Below are positions 37,702 through 45,877 of a stretch of 64,000 nucleotides of DNA, piece after piece. The notes beneath the pieces were generated by a model. It searched no databases. It saw only the letters and a program-made list of their open reading frames with translations, and had not been told where the DNA came from. Position 1 is the stretch's first letter. Each line of letters begins with the position of its first letter. Origin of the DNA: Arcobacter porcinus (GTDB lineage: Bacteria; Campylobacterota; Campylobacteria; Campylobacterales; Arcobacteraceae); NCBI RefSeq assembly GCF_004299785.2, contig NZ_CP036246.2:496001-560000 (forward strand), written 5' to 3'. Made by a program: the position numbers and the translations under genes.

Positions 37702-38454
37702 AGAAGAACTATTTTTTTTAAACCATAATAGACAGATGTTTTTATAAATACTCTTATAGATTTTTAGTTTTTTCTTTGCATATTTTGGAATAGATTTAAA
37801 ATATTTTTTTAAAAATCTTTTTTCATCTTTTTTACTTAAATTAAACTCTATACAAAGAGTTGCAATATCAAAGAAGATATCATTTGTTCCTGCATATTCC
37901 CAATCTATTATTGTAATTTTTTTATTTTTAAAAAGAATATTTTTTGTATTTAAATCATGATGAACTAAAGCTAAATCTTCTTTAAATTTTTTTGATTTTA
38001 GAATACTTTTCTCTAGTTTTAATAATATTTTTTTACTATTTTCATCTTTTAAAGTATCTTTATAAATCTTCAAATCTTTTAAAAAGTTATATTTTATACT
38101 TTTTATTTTAATTTTATGTATATTTTTAATAGTAAGAGCTAATCTTTTAATATCTTTTTTATTTAAAACAGTTTTATGAAATCCCTTTGCAAATTCATAA
38201 ATCATAAAATTCTTATTTATAAAAATAGTTTTTGCTGCTATACCTTTTTTGTAAGCTTTGCTTTGAACTTTAAACTCAAAATCTCTACTAATATTTACAC
38301 TTTTTTTATTTTTAAAAACTCTTATGACATATGATTTTTTATCTATTTTGAGTAAATAAGAGATATTATTTAAGCCTTGAGATTTTAAAAGATTTAGACT
38401 AAAGTTTTTATTTCTAAAAATATCAAGTGAATTTATAGTTTGGTTTAAATTCAT
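37696..38454 (-). CDS. Aminoglycoside-phosphotransferase-fold kinase (possible thiamine or choline kinase)
   Basis: A 252-residue small-molecule kinase of the choline/aminoglycoside kinase fold: N-lobe with SYVIRVFKNKKS (lysine strand), catalytic loop ALVHHDLNTKNILF (Asp and Asn of HxDxxxxN) and metal-binding TIIDWEYAGTNDIFFDIA. The start overlaps the end of the PnuC-type transporter gene by four bases, so they form a pair. PnuC relatives move nicotinamide riboside or thiamine; a partner kinase would trap the substrate by phosphorylation. Thiamine or nicotinamide riboside salvage is inferred; choline phosphorylation is the alternative. Confidence 0.7.
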   Translation of the reverse strand: MNLNQTINSLDIFRNKNFSLNLLKSQGLNNISYLLKIDKKSYVIRVFKNKKSVNISRDFEFKVQSKAYKKGIAAKTIFINKNFMIYEFAKGFHKTVLNKKDIKRLALTIKNIHKIKIKSIKYNFLKDLKIYKDTLKDENSKKILLKLEKSILKSKKFKEDLALVHHDLNTKNILFKNKKITIIDWEYAGTNDIFFDIATLCIEFNLSKKDEKRFLKKYFKSIPKYAKKKLKIYKSIYKNICLLWFKKNSSSL

Positions 38455-39059
38455 AAACTATCTTTTTTCCATGAGAAATATGCAAAAGTAGCTAAAATAG
38501 TATATATAATAAATAAGAAAGATGTAAAAACTAAATCTTTTTGATAGTATAAATATACCGAAGCACTATCTATAACTATCCAATATATCCAATTTTCTAA
38601 AATTTTCTTTGCTAATAGATATGTTGTGCACAGAGCAAAAACTGTTATAAAACTATCTAAATAAGCAAAAGATGCATCTGTATAATTGTCCATAAAATAG
38701 CCAATAATAATAGCCAAAAATGTAAAAACTAAAATCAATTTAATATGTGTTTTTAAATGAAAAGAAGAGACTTTTAGCTCTTCACTATTTTTAAATCCTT
38801 TTTTCCAAGAATAAAAACCATAAATTGCCATAAGTAAATAGTAAGCATTTAAAAGTGAAGACATAAATAAACTTACATCAAAAAAGATAATTGAGTAAAT
38901 AAGTGTGCTTATAAATGCAGCTAAAAATCCCCAAGCATTTTGTTTAATTGCAAGAAGCAAATATATTATAGATAAAATTACTGCTATAAATTCAAAGTAA
39001 CTTACAAAAGATAAAGCTTCTTTAAAATTTGAAATAAAATTATATATAATAATTTCCAT
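38451..39059 (-). CDS. PnuC-family vitamin transporter (nicotinamide riboside or thiamine)
   Basis: A 202-residue membrane protein with seven to eight helices of the PnuC family, which facilitates uptake of nicotinamide riboside or, in the PnuT branch, thiamine. Features are the conserved AIKQNAWGFLAAFISTLIYS, LNAYYLLMAIYGFYSWKKG and a C-terminal NWIYWIVIDSASVYLYYQK. The W-x-x-W/D motifs fit the fold. It is followed by a kinase gene with overlap. No TPP riboswitch can fit in the 20 bases upstream. A hairpin sits at 39069-39091, before its start. Confidence 0.8.
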   Translation of the reverse strand: MEIIIYNFISNFKEALSFVSYFEFIAVILSIIYLLLAIKQNAWGFLAAFISTLIYSIIFFDVSLFMSSLLNAYYLLMAIYGFYSWKKGFKNSEELKVSSFHLKTHIKLILVFTFLAIIIGYFMDNYTDASFAYLDSFITVFALCTTYLLAKKILENWIYWIVIDSASVYLYYQKDLVFTSFLFIIYTILATFAYFSWKKDSL

Positions 39060-39068
39060 AAGTAGAGA

Positions 39069-39091
39069 AAAGAGTACTCTTAGTACTCTTT
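39069..39091 (-). terminator. Hairpin between RND permease and PnuC genes
   Basis: AAAGAGTACT and AGTACTCTTT form a perfect 10-bp stem with a 3-base loop; on the minus strand it is followed by TTTTCTCT, so it could act as an intrinsic terminator after the RND operon. It contains the permease stop codon region and lies just before the PnuC start. Confidence 0.5.
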
Positions 39092-42000
39092 ATTATTCTC
39101 TTCTTCTTCTTTTCTTATATCATCGTCAATAGGACCCTCTTTTTCTCTACTTAATCTTGAGATTAGTATATAAAAAAGTGGAATAAATAAAATAGCTAAG
39201 AAAGTTGCTGTTAGCATTCCACCAACAACTCCTGTACCAATAGCATGTTTACTAGCAGCTCCAGCTCCACTTCCAAGTGCAAGAGGAAGAACTCCAATAG
39301 TAAATGCTAAAGAAGTCATAATAATTGGTCTTAATCTAACTTTTGCAGCTTCTAGTGCTGAATCTATTAAATTATAACCTTCTCTTCTTTTTTGAAGAGC
39401 AAACTCAACAATTAAAATAGCATTTTTTGCAGCTAATCCAGCAAGAACTAAAAGTCCAATTTGGAAATAGATATTATTATCAAGTCCTCTTAAATTTGTT
39501 GCTAAAATTGCTCCAAATACAGCAAAAGGAACTGCTAATACAACAGATAATGGAAGTAACCATTTCTCATAAAGTGCTGCTAAAATTAGGAATAAAAATA
39601 TTAATCCAAATATAAATGCTTTAGCTGAACTTCCACCAATTTGCTTCTCTTGGTAAGCTGTTCCTACCCAAGAAATTGTGTAACCTTGAGGTAAAATTTC
39701 ATTTGCAACTTCTTCAATAGCACTTAAAGCATCTCCTGAACTATAACCAGGTTTTGGTTGTCCAGATACTTTTGCTGCTTGGAAAAGGTTAAATCTTTCA
39801 ACAATATCAGCTCCAACAGTTTGAGTAAGAGTTACAAAAGCATTTAAAGGGAATAGCTCTCCTGTTGTTGCTGATCTTACATATATATATTGAATATCTT
39901 CTGCATTATCTCTAAATTTATCTATAGCTTGCATGTTTACTCTATAAGTTCTTCCATATAAAGAGAAATCATTTATATAGTAGCTTCCATAACTTGCATT
40001 TACGGTGCTATAAATATCATTTAGTTGAACACCTTTTGCTTTTGCTTTCTCAATATCAATTTTCATATCATATTGAGGAATATTAGAAGATAAAGAAGTT
40101 CTTACTCCCATCAATTCAGGTCTTTGATTTGCTTTTGCAATAATCTCATTTACTATACCTTGTAAATCTTCAACACTTCCACCTGTTCTATCTTGAACAT
40201 ACATATCAAATCCACCTGTAACACTCATACCCATAATAGCAGGAGGTACAACAGCAAAAGAGAAACCTTCACTAGTTCCCATTAATTGACCACTAAATTT
40301 ACCTAAAAGATTCATAGCATGTTGTTCGCTATTTGGTCTTTTACTCCAATCTTTTAACTTAATAATAGTTGCAACTGTATGTGTTCTTTGAGCACTTGTT
40401 GTAAAGTCATAACCAGCAAGAGTAATAACATTTTCAACATTTGGATCTTGAGAAACTATTGAACTAATTTCTTCACTTAAACCAATTGTTCTTGATAAAG
40501 ATGAACCAGGAGGATTAAATCCAAAAATAAAGATTGTTCCTTGATCTTCATCTGGAACTAGACCAGTTTTCATATTTTTAAACATATCCCAAGATACAAA
40601 CACTAATCCACCAAATAAAAGCAATGAGATTAAAGAAAATCTAATAGTTTTTTTAACTAAAAATGAATAACCTTGAGTTGCTTTATCAAACATATTATTA
40701 AACCATCTGAAAAATGCATTTGGTTCATGTTTTTTATTTTTTAATATTCTTACACATAATGATGGAGTTAATGTAAGTGCAACAAAACCAGAAATAGTAA
40801 CGGACATTACAATGGTAACAGCAAACTGTCTATACATTTCACCACTTAAACCACCCATAAATGCAACAGGAATAAACACAGCTCCAAGAACTAAAATAAT
40901 AGCAATTAAGGCTCCTGTTACTTCTCGCATTGCTATAAAAGCAGCTTCTTTAGGGGATTTCCCCATATCCATATGCCGTTCTATGTTTTCAATAACAATA
41001 ATAGCATCATCAACAACAATACCAATGGCAAGAACAAGTCCAAAAAGTGTAAGAAGATTTATACTAAATCCTAACATATACATTCCAGCAAATGCTCCAA
41101 CAATTGAAATTGGAACAGCAATTAATGGAATAACAGTTGCTCTCCAGTTTTGTAAGAATAGATATATAATTAAAATAACTAGAATTAATGCTTCAATAAA
41201 TGTTTTAATAACTTCACTAATTGATGCTGTAATAAAATCTGTACTATCATAAGGAATAGAGTATTTTACATCATCTGGAAAACTTTTACTAGCTTCTTCT
41301 AAAGCTGCTTTTATAGCTTCAGCTGTTTCAAGAGCATTTGCTTCACTTTGAAGAAAAACTCCCATAGGAACAGATGGTGAACCATTTAATTTAGTTTGCA
41401 TACTATAATCAGCACTTCCAAGCTCAATAGTTGCAATATCTTTTAATTTTAAACTACTTCCATCAGGATTTGATCTAATTATAATATTAGAAAATTGTGA
41501 AGGATCATTAAATCTTTCAGGAGTTTGAATTGTATATGTATACATCTGTTTATTTGCAATTGGTTCAGCTGCAATTTTACCAGCAGCATATTGATTGTTT
41601 TGCTCTTTTACAACTGAAATTACATCTGTTGTAGTTAAATTAAATTTAGTTAATTTTTCAGGATCTAACCAAATTCTAATAGAGTAATCTTTTGCTCCAA
41701 AAACAACAGCATCTCCCACTCCATTTACTCTTTTTAATGTTTCAATAATATTTAAAACTGCATAGTTTGATAAATAGATAGAATCATAAGTATTATTTGG
41801 AGATTGAAGCATTGCAAAAAGAAGGATACTAGGAGAGCTCTCATAAACAACAACTCCTAATCTTTGAACTTGTTCAGGCATTGAAGATAGAGCAGCTTGA
41901 ACTCTATTATTTACATCAATTTTTGCTTGATCAGGATCAGTTCCTGTTTCAAAATATACATTTATAGTCAATCTTCCACTATCTTCTGAAAGTGAGTTCA

Positions 42001-42235
42001 TATAAAGCATATTTTTTGCACCATTTATCTTCTCTTCAAGAGGCGCAGCAACTGTTTTTGCAATAGTATTTGCACTAGCTCCTGGATAAGATGTAGATAC
42101 AACTATTTGAGGAGGTAAAACTCTAGGATATTGTTCTATTGGAAGGCTGAACATTGAAACAAGTCCAACCAAAAATATAACAATACTTAGAACACCAGCA
42201 AAAACTGGATTTCTTATAAAAAATGCTGAAATCAT
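39080..42235 (-). CDS. RND-family multidrug efflux permease (AcrB/CmeB type)
   Basis: A 1051-residue inner-membrane RND pump of the hydrophobe/amphiphile efflux-1 group. It has the N-terminal FFIRNPVFAGVLSIVIFLVGL helix, FGLVLAIGIVVDDAIIVIENIERHM with the proton-relay Asp pair in helix 4, and the C-terminal set GLAAKNAILIVEFA. The periplasmic porter and docking domains have normal size. With the adaptor and the outer-membrane gene downstream of the same promoter it forms a tripartite pump; CmeABC is the Campylobacter analogue. Drug range cannot be read from the sequence. Confidence 0.95.
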   Translation of the reverse strand: MISAFFIRNPVFAGVLSIVIFLVGLVSMFSLPIEQYPRVLPPQIVVSTSYPGASANTIAKTVAAPLEEKINGAKNMLYMNSLSEDSGRLTINVYFETGTDPDQAKIDVNNRVQAALSSMPEQVQRLGVVVYESSPSILLFAMLQSPNNTYDSIYLSNYAVLNIIETLKRVNGVGDAVVFGAKDYSIRIWLDPEKLTKFNLTTTDVISVVKEQNNQYAAGKIAAEPIANKQMYTYTIQTPERFNDPSQFSNIIIRSNPDGSSLKLKDIATIELGSADYSMQTKLNGSPSVPMGVFLQSEANALETAEAIKAALEEASKSFPDDVKYSIPYDSTDFITASISEVIKTFIEALILVILIIYLFLQNWRATVIPLIAVPISIVGAFAGMYMLGFSINLLTLFGLVLAIGIVVDDAIIVIENIERHMDMGKSPKEAAFIAMREVTGALIAIILVLGAVFIPVAFMGGLSGEMYRQFAVTIVMSVTISGFVALTLTPSLCVRILKNKKHEPNAFFRWFNNMFDKATQGYSFLVKKTIRFSLISLLLFGGLVFVSWDMFKNMKTGLVPDEDQGTIFIFGFNPPGSSLSRTIGLSEEISSIVSQDPNVENVITLAGYDFTTSAQRTHTVATIIKLKDWSKRPNSEQHAMNLLGKFSGQLMGTSEGFSFAVVPPAIMGMSVTGGFDMYVQDRTGGSVEDLQGIVNEIIAKANQRPELMGVRTSLSSNIPQYDMKIDIEKAKAKGVQLNDIYSTVNASYGSYYINDFSLYGRTYRVNMQAIDKFRDNAEDIQYIYVRSATTGELFPLNAFVTLTQTVGADIVERFNLFQAAKVSGQPKPGYSSGDALSAIEEVANEILPQGYTISWVGTAYQEKQIGGSSAKAFIFGLIFLFLILAALYEKWLLPLSVVLAVPFAVFGAILATNLRGLDNNIYFQIGLLVLAGLAAKNAILIVEFALQKRREGYNLIDSALEAAKVRLRPIIMTSLAFTIGVLPLALGSGAGAASKHAIGTGVVGGMLTATFLAILFIPLFYILISRLSREKEGPIDDDIRKEEEENNKEY

Positions 42236-42237
42236 AT

Positions 42238-43275
42238 TTATTTCTCTTTATTTACTATTTGTACTTTTGTATTTGGTCTTATTTTGGCAATATTAGAGAT
42301 AATTATCTTCTCTCCACCTTTTAAACCACCTTTAACGATAACTCCTTCTTTTATAAGATTTCCAATTGAAATTGGCAATGGATTTGCAATATTATTATCA
42401 TCTGCAACCATTACAACAGTTGCTTGAGCAGTTTTTAAAACAGCTTTTTCAGGAATAACAAAAACATCCCCTAAATCAAGATTAGAGATCTCAATTTGTG
42501 AAAAGTTTCCAACCAAAAGTTCACCATCTTTATTGTCTATTTTTGCTCTTAATAAAAGAGTATCTGTATTTGAATCAATTGTTGGAGAAACAAAATCTAT
42601 CTTTCCAAAATATTTTTTATCATCACTTACAACAGCAACTTTTGCTTTATTCTCTTTAATCTGTTTCAAAAAATTACTCATATCATTTTTAGGAAGAGAG
42701 AACTCTGCATGAATTGGATTATTGTTTGTAATAGTTACAAGAAGAGAATTATTTGGAGTTGTTCCTACTAAATCTCCAATATCTTGTTGTTTGATACCAA
42801 CAATTCCATCAATTGGTGCTTTTACAGATGTATAATTAAATTGAATTCTCGCTTCTTCAAGAGCTGCTTTTGAACTCTCAAATTGGAAAGTATAATCATC
42901 AAATTGTTGTGGGCTAATTGATTTTGATTCAATTAGTGATTTTGCTCTTTCAAAATCTTTTTCGGCTTTTATAAAATTAGCTTTTTTCATATTTAAATTT
43001 GCAAGATAAGTATCTGGTTCAATTTTATAAAGTAAAGTTCCTTTTTTTACAAATGAACCTTCAGTAAAATGTTTCTCTTTTAGTGTTCCTTGAACTCTTG
43101 CAATTATATCAACTTGTTCAACAGCTTTTAAAATTGTTGGATATGTTTTTACAGTTTTAAAATCTTTTTTTTCTACTTTAAAAACTTCAACAGGAAGAGC
43201 TGGAACTTCATTTGCCATAATATTTGAGAAAGCTAAACTTCCTATGAATAGTGAAATTATTGATTTTTTTATCAT
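42238..43275 (-). CDS. RND efflux periplasmic adaptor (membrane fusion protein)
   Basis: A 345-residue adaptor with an N-terminal signal peptide (~1-21, ending SNIMA), the split lipoyl motif (VDIIARVQGTLKEKHFTEGSFVKKGTLLYKIEP in part, and VKAPIDGIVGIKQQDIGDLVG), a short helical hairpin (~95-130) and beta-barrel/MP domains (~195-345). No lipobox Cys follows the signal peptide, so it is likely soluble or anchored in another way. Genes are ordered outer-membrane factor, adaptor, permease; the start overlaps the end of the outer-membrane gene by four bases. Confidence 0.93.
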   Translation of the reverse strand: MIKKSIISLFIGSLAFSNIMANEVPALPVEVFKVEKKDFKTVKTYPTILKAVEQVDIIARVQGTLKEKHFTEGSFVKKGTLLYKIEPDTYLANLNMKKANFIKAEKDFERAKSLIESKSISPQQFDDYTFQFESSKAALEEARIQFNYTSVKAPIDGIVGIKQQDIGDLVGTTPNNSLLVTITNNNPIHAEFSLPKNDMSNFLKQIKENKAKVAVVSDDKKYFGKIDFVSPTIDSNTDTLLLRAKIDNKDGELLVGNFSQIEISNLDLGDVFVIPEKAVLKTAQATVVMVADDNNIANPLPISIGNLIKEGVIVKGGLKGGEKIIISNIAKIRPNTKVQIVNKEK

Positions 43276-44507
43276 CTTATATACTCCTTAATTTTTTCAC
43301 CACTATTATAAATAATAGCTGCTTTTTTTATTTCTAAATCATTTAGAGATTGTTTATGTTGACTTATTGCATCATATTTTTCTGTTAAACTTTGTAAATA
43401 TGCAACATTATCAATCAAACCATTTTCAAATTTTGACTTAATTACTTCATATGCAGTTTGAGCAGCTTTAACTGAAGCTTCACTTGATTTGATCTTAGCA
43501 AGGGCAATATTATAAGCTTTTAAAGACAATTTTAAATCTATACTAGCTTTATTTTTTTCATAGTCATAGTTTGATTTACTTGCTAAATACTCTTTATGTT
43601 TTGCTTCACTTTTAAATTTTGTTTCTCCAAATGAAAATATATTCCAATTTAAGTTTGCACTTGAGATATTTTGATGATAAGGACCGTTTAAAGCGTTATC
43701 ATCTCTATAATCTTTATCATCATAAGTAATTGTATGATTTAATGATATAGTTGGAAGGTAGGCACTTTTTTCTGCTTTTGTAGAGTAAGCTTTAGCTTCT
43801 GAATCATAAAGTAAAGCTTTGATATCAAATCTATCATTTGTTTCAAGATCTTCTTCAAGCGCTTTTACAGTTGAACCAGAAGATATAGTAACAATTGATC
43901 CAGTTATATACTCTAGATTATGTAAAATTGTTACAAGATTTAATTCAACTTCTTGTAACTCTACATTTGCACTCTCTAATCTTGATACAATTTTTTGAAA
44001 CTCATCTTCAGTTGCTGTTCCAGCTTCATAAAATTTCTCAATTCTATTCTTTTGAGCTGTTAATTGTTCAATTTCTCTTTGTTTTGCATCTTTTCTAGCA
44101 TCTAAAGATAAATAATTATAATAATAGTTTACAACACTTAAAGAGATATCATTTTTTAAAGCTTCTAAGGATTGCTCTTGACTCTTTATAGATGATTCAT
44201 AAATATCAAAAGTATCTCCTCTTTTTCCACCATCATAAACAATAAAATCAACACTACCATAAGCATTGAATCCTTTTTTAGAAATTCCTAAAGAACTATA
44301 TTCATTATCATTTATATAATATTTAGCTCCAACATTAAATTGTGGTAAATAAGCACTTTTTGTACCTTTATAATCTTCTTTTAAAGCATCTACTCTTTGT
44401 TTTGTAGATTCAACTAATCTATTTTCTATAGATAAATTAATTAACTCTTCTAAGTTTTGACTATATAAAAAAAGTGGTAACAGGAAAACAAAATATATTT
44501 TTTTCAA
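43272..44507 (-). CDS. TolC-family outer-membrane efflux protein
   Basis: A 411-residue TolC-like channel with signal peptide (MKKIYFVFLLPLFLYS, mature QNLEEL) and the two tandem helical/barrel repeats of the family, e.g. AYLPQFNVGAKYYI and AYLPTISLNHTITYD opening similar segments. Start is the TTG at 44507 because AAAAGGAG lies just upstream and a normal signal peptide results; the longer frame to 44543 would put charged residues before it and extend into the promoter. It is the first gene of the RND operon, which is unusual compared with the cmeABC order. Confidence 0.88.
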   Translation of the reverse strand: MKKIYFVFLLPLFLYSQNLEELINLSIENRLVESTKQRVDALKEDYKGTKSAYLPQFNVGAKYYINDNEYSSLGISKKGFNAYGSVDFIVYDGGKRGDTFDIYESSIKSQEQSLEALKNDISLSVVNYYYNYLSLDARKDAKQREIEQLTAQKNRIEKFYEAGTATEDEFQKIVSRLESANVELQEVELNLVTILHNLEYITGSIVTISSGSTVKALEEDLETNDRFDIKALLYDSEAKAYSTKAEKSAYLPTISLNHTITYDDKDYRDDNALNGPYHQNISSANLNWNIFSFGETKFKSEAKHKEYLASKSNYDYEKNKASIDLKLSLKAYNIALAKIKSSEASVKAAQTAYEVIKSKFENGLIDNVAYLQSLTEKYDAISQHKQSLNDLEIKKAAIIYNSGEKIKEYIR

Positions 44508-44533
44508 ATTTACTCCTTTTAAAATAAATGTGG

Positions 44534-44600
44534 ATTTTATCAATTTTTTACTTAATTCTATCTTGCTAGAAAGATACTTTTATTTTTTTTTTGCTATAAT
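44534..44600. promoter_or_regulatory. Divergent promoters and MarR-type operator for the RND operon
   Basis: Between the RND operon and marR, a near-perfect 18-base palindrome TATCTTGCTAGAAAGATA lies at 44559-44576 (8 of 9 base pairs match). On the minus strand a -10 (TAAAAT, 44534-44539) lies before the TolC-like gene; on the plus strand TGCTATAAT (44592-44600) precedes the regulator. The palindrome covers the -35 position of both promoters, so one bound dimer could repress both. This is inference from position and symmetry. Confidence 0.6.
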
Positions 44601-44606
44601 TTTGGA

Positions 44607-45089
44607 ATGAATAGAAAGTATATTGAAGATTTTTATAAAAGAGTGGAAGAGGAGAAAGGTCGTAAAATTTATTCTCTTTTTTTACCAATGTTGTTGTTGA
44701 CTAAACAGACTTATTATGATGGTGAATCATATTACAAAGAAAATTACGATTTACTAAATTCTGAAGTTGATGTTTTGGCTGCTTTATATTTTAATAGTGA
44801 AAATCATACTTTAAGTCCAACTGAACTTTATAGTGCCATAATTTTTTCTAGTGGTGGAATGACAAAAGTTTTAAAGAAACTTGAAGAGAGAAAACTTATA
44901 AAAAGAATAAGTTGTGAAAAAGATAAGAGAAAAGTTTTAGTTTCTCTTACGAAAGTTGGAGAAGAGATTGTTTTGTCTTGTGTGAATACTACAGCTGAAA
45001 GACTTGAAAAAGTCTATTCAATATTAAATGATAAAGAGAAGATATTTTTAAAAGATATTTTAAAAAAACTTATCTTCTCAAATATTTAA
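44607..45089 (+). CDS. MarR-family transcriptional regulator
   Basis: A 160-residue winged-helix regulator. The DNA-binding region includes LSPTELYSAIIFSSGGMTKVLKKLEERKLIKRISCEKDKRKVLVSLT, the MarR recognition helix and wing with the characteristic DKR...V.LT. N- and C-terminal helices would form the dimer interface. It is divergent from the RND operon and probably represses it and itself through the palindrome at 44559-44576. The -10 ends six bases before the ATG and no good ribosome site is seen, so the mRNA may be leaderless. Confidence 0.9.
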   Translation: MNRKYIEDFYKRVEEEKGRKIYSLFLPMLLLTKQTYYDGESYYKENYDLLNSEVDVLAALYFNSENHTLSPTELYSAIIFSSGGMTKVLKKLEERKLIKRISCEKDKRKVLVSLTKVGEEIVLSCVNTTAERLEKVYSILNDKEKIFLKDILKKLIFSNI

Positions 45090-45808
45090 GCTTTAAATTG
45101 TTTTAAAGCTTTTTCTAAATCCTCTTTTGTATCAATACCAAAAGATTTTGAAACTACTTCAACCATAGCAATTTTAAATCCATTATCAATAGCTCTTAAT
45201 TGTTCAAGTTTTTCAATATCTTCAAGTTTTGAAGAGTTTAAACTACAAAATTTATTTAAAGACTTTTTAGTAAAACCATAAATTCCTAAATGACCAAAAT
45301 AGTTCTCTTCTTTATCTTTTTCTCTATGGAATGGAACTTTTGCTCTTGAAAAATAGATAGCTTCTTCTTTATTATTTAAAACTACTTTTACTAAATTTGA
45401 ATCATCTGCATCAATACTTGATATTTTTTTATAACAAGAAATTATTAAAGTCTCTTCACAGTTTTTTACTTCATTTACTCTTTTTATAACAGCTTTTATA
45501 ACATCAACTTCAATAAAAGGCTCATCTGCTTGAACATTAATAATTATTTCATCATCACTTACATTTAATTTATTTACTGCTTCATTTATTCTATCAGTTC
45601 CACTATTGTGATTTATGCTTGTCATAACTGCTTCAAAACCATACTCTTTTGCTAAATCAAAAACCTCTTTTGTATCTGTTGCAATTACAACTTTATCTAA
45701 AGAAGAGACTTGTTTAGCTGTTTTTATAACCATTGGAAGTCCCATAATATCTGCTAAAATCTTATTTGGAAAACGGCTTGAATTTAATCTTGCTGGAATT
45801 ATTATCAT
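45086..45808 (-). CDS. kdsB: 3-deoxy-manno-octulosonate cytidylyltransferase KdsB
   Basis: KdsB activates KDO with CTP for lipopolysaccharide core assembly. The N-terminal IIIPARLNSSRFPNKILADI, VVIATDTKEVFDLA, SGTDRINEAV and IINVQADEPFIE are the usual nucleotide-binding segments, and YFGHLGIYGFTKKSL is the KDO part. Length 240 residues is normal. The gene overlaps the marR end by four bases in convergent orientation. Confidence 0.95.
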   Translation of the reverse strand: MIIIPARLNSSRFPNKILADIMGLPMVIKTAKQVSSLDKVVIATDTKEVFDLAKEYGFEAVMTSINHNSGTDRINEAVNKLNVSDDEIIINVQADEPFIEVDVIKAVIKRVNEVKNCEETLIISCYKKISSIDADDSNLVKVVLNNKEEAIYFSRAKVPFHREKDKEENYFGHLGIYGFTKKSLNKFCSLNSSKLEDIEKLEQLRAIDNGFKIAMVEVVSKSFGIDTKEDLEKALKQFKA

Positions 45809-45837
45809 CTTTTTTATCCTTTATTCAAAGATATTAT

Positions 45838-45843
45838 TATAAT
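45838..45843 (+). promoter_or_regulatory. Predicted polA promoter -10 element
   Basis: TATAAT at 45838-45843, about 35 bases before the polA start codon at 45878, is a perfect -10 sequence. The -35 is not obvious. Confidence 0.45.
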
Positions 45844-45877
45844 ATAAAAACTATAAACTCATATTGAAAGACTTACA

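Noticed and set aside
39060-39079. A TPP or other riboswitch before the PnuC gene
   Set aside because: Only about 20 bases separate it from the upstream gene, and they form a simple hairpin.
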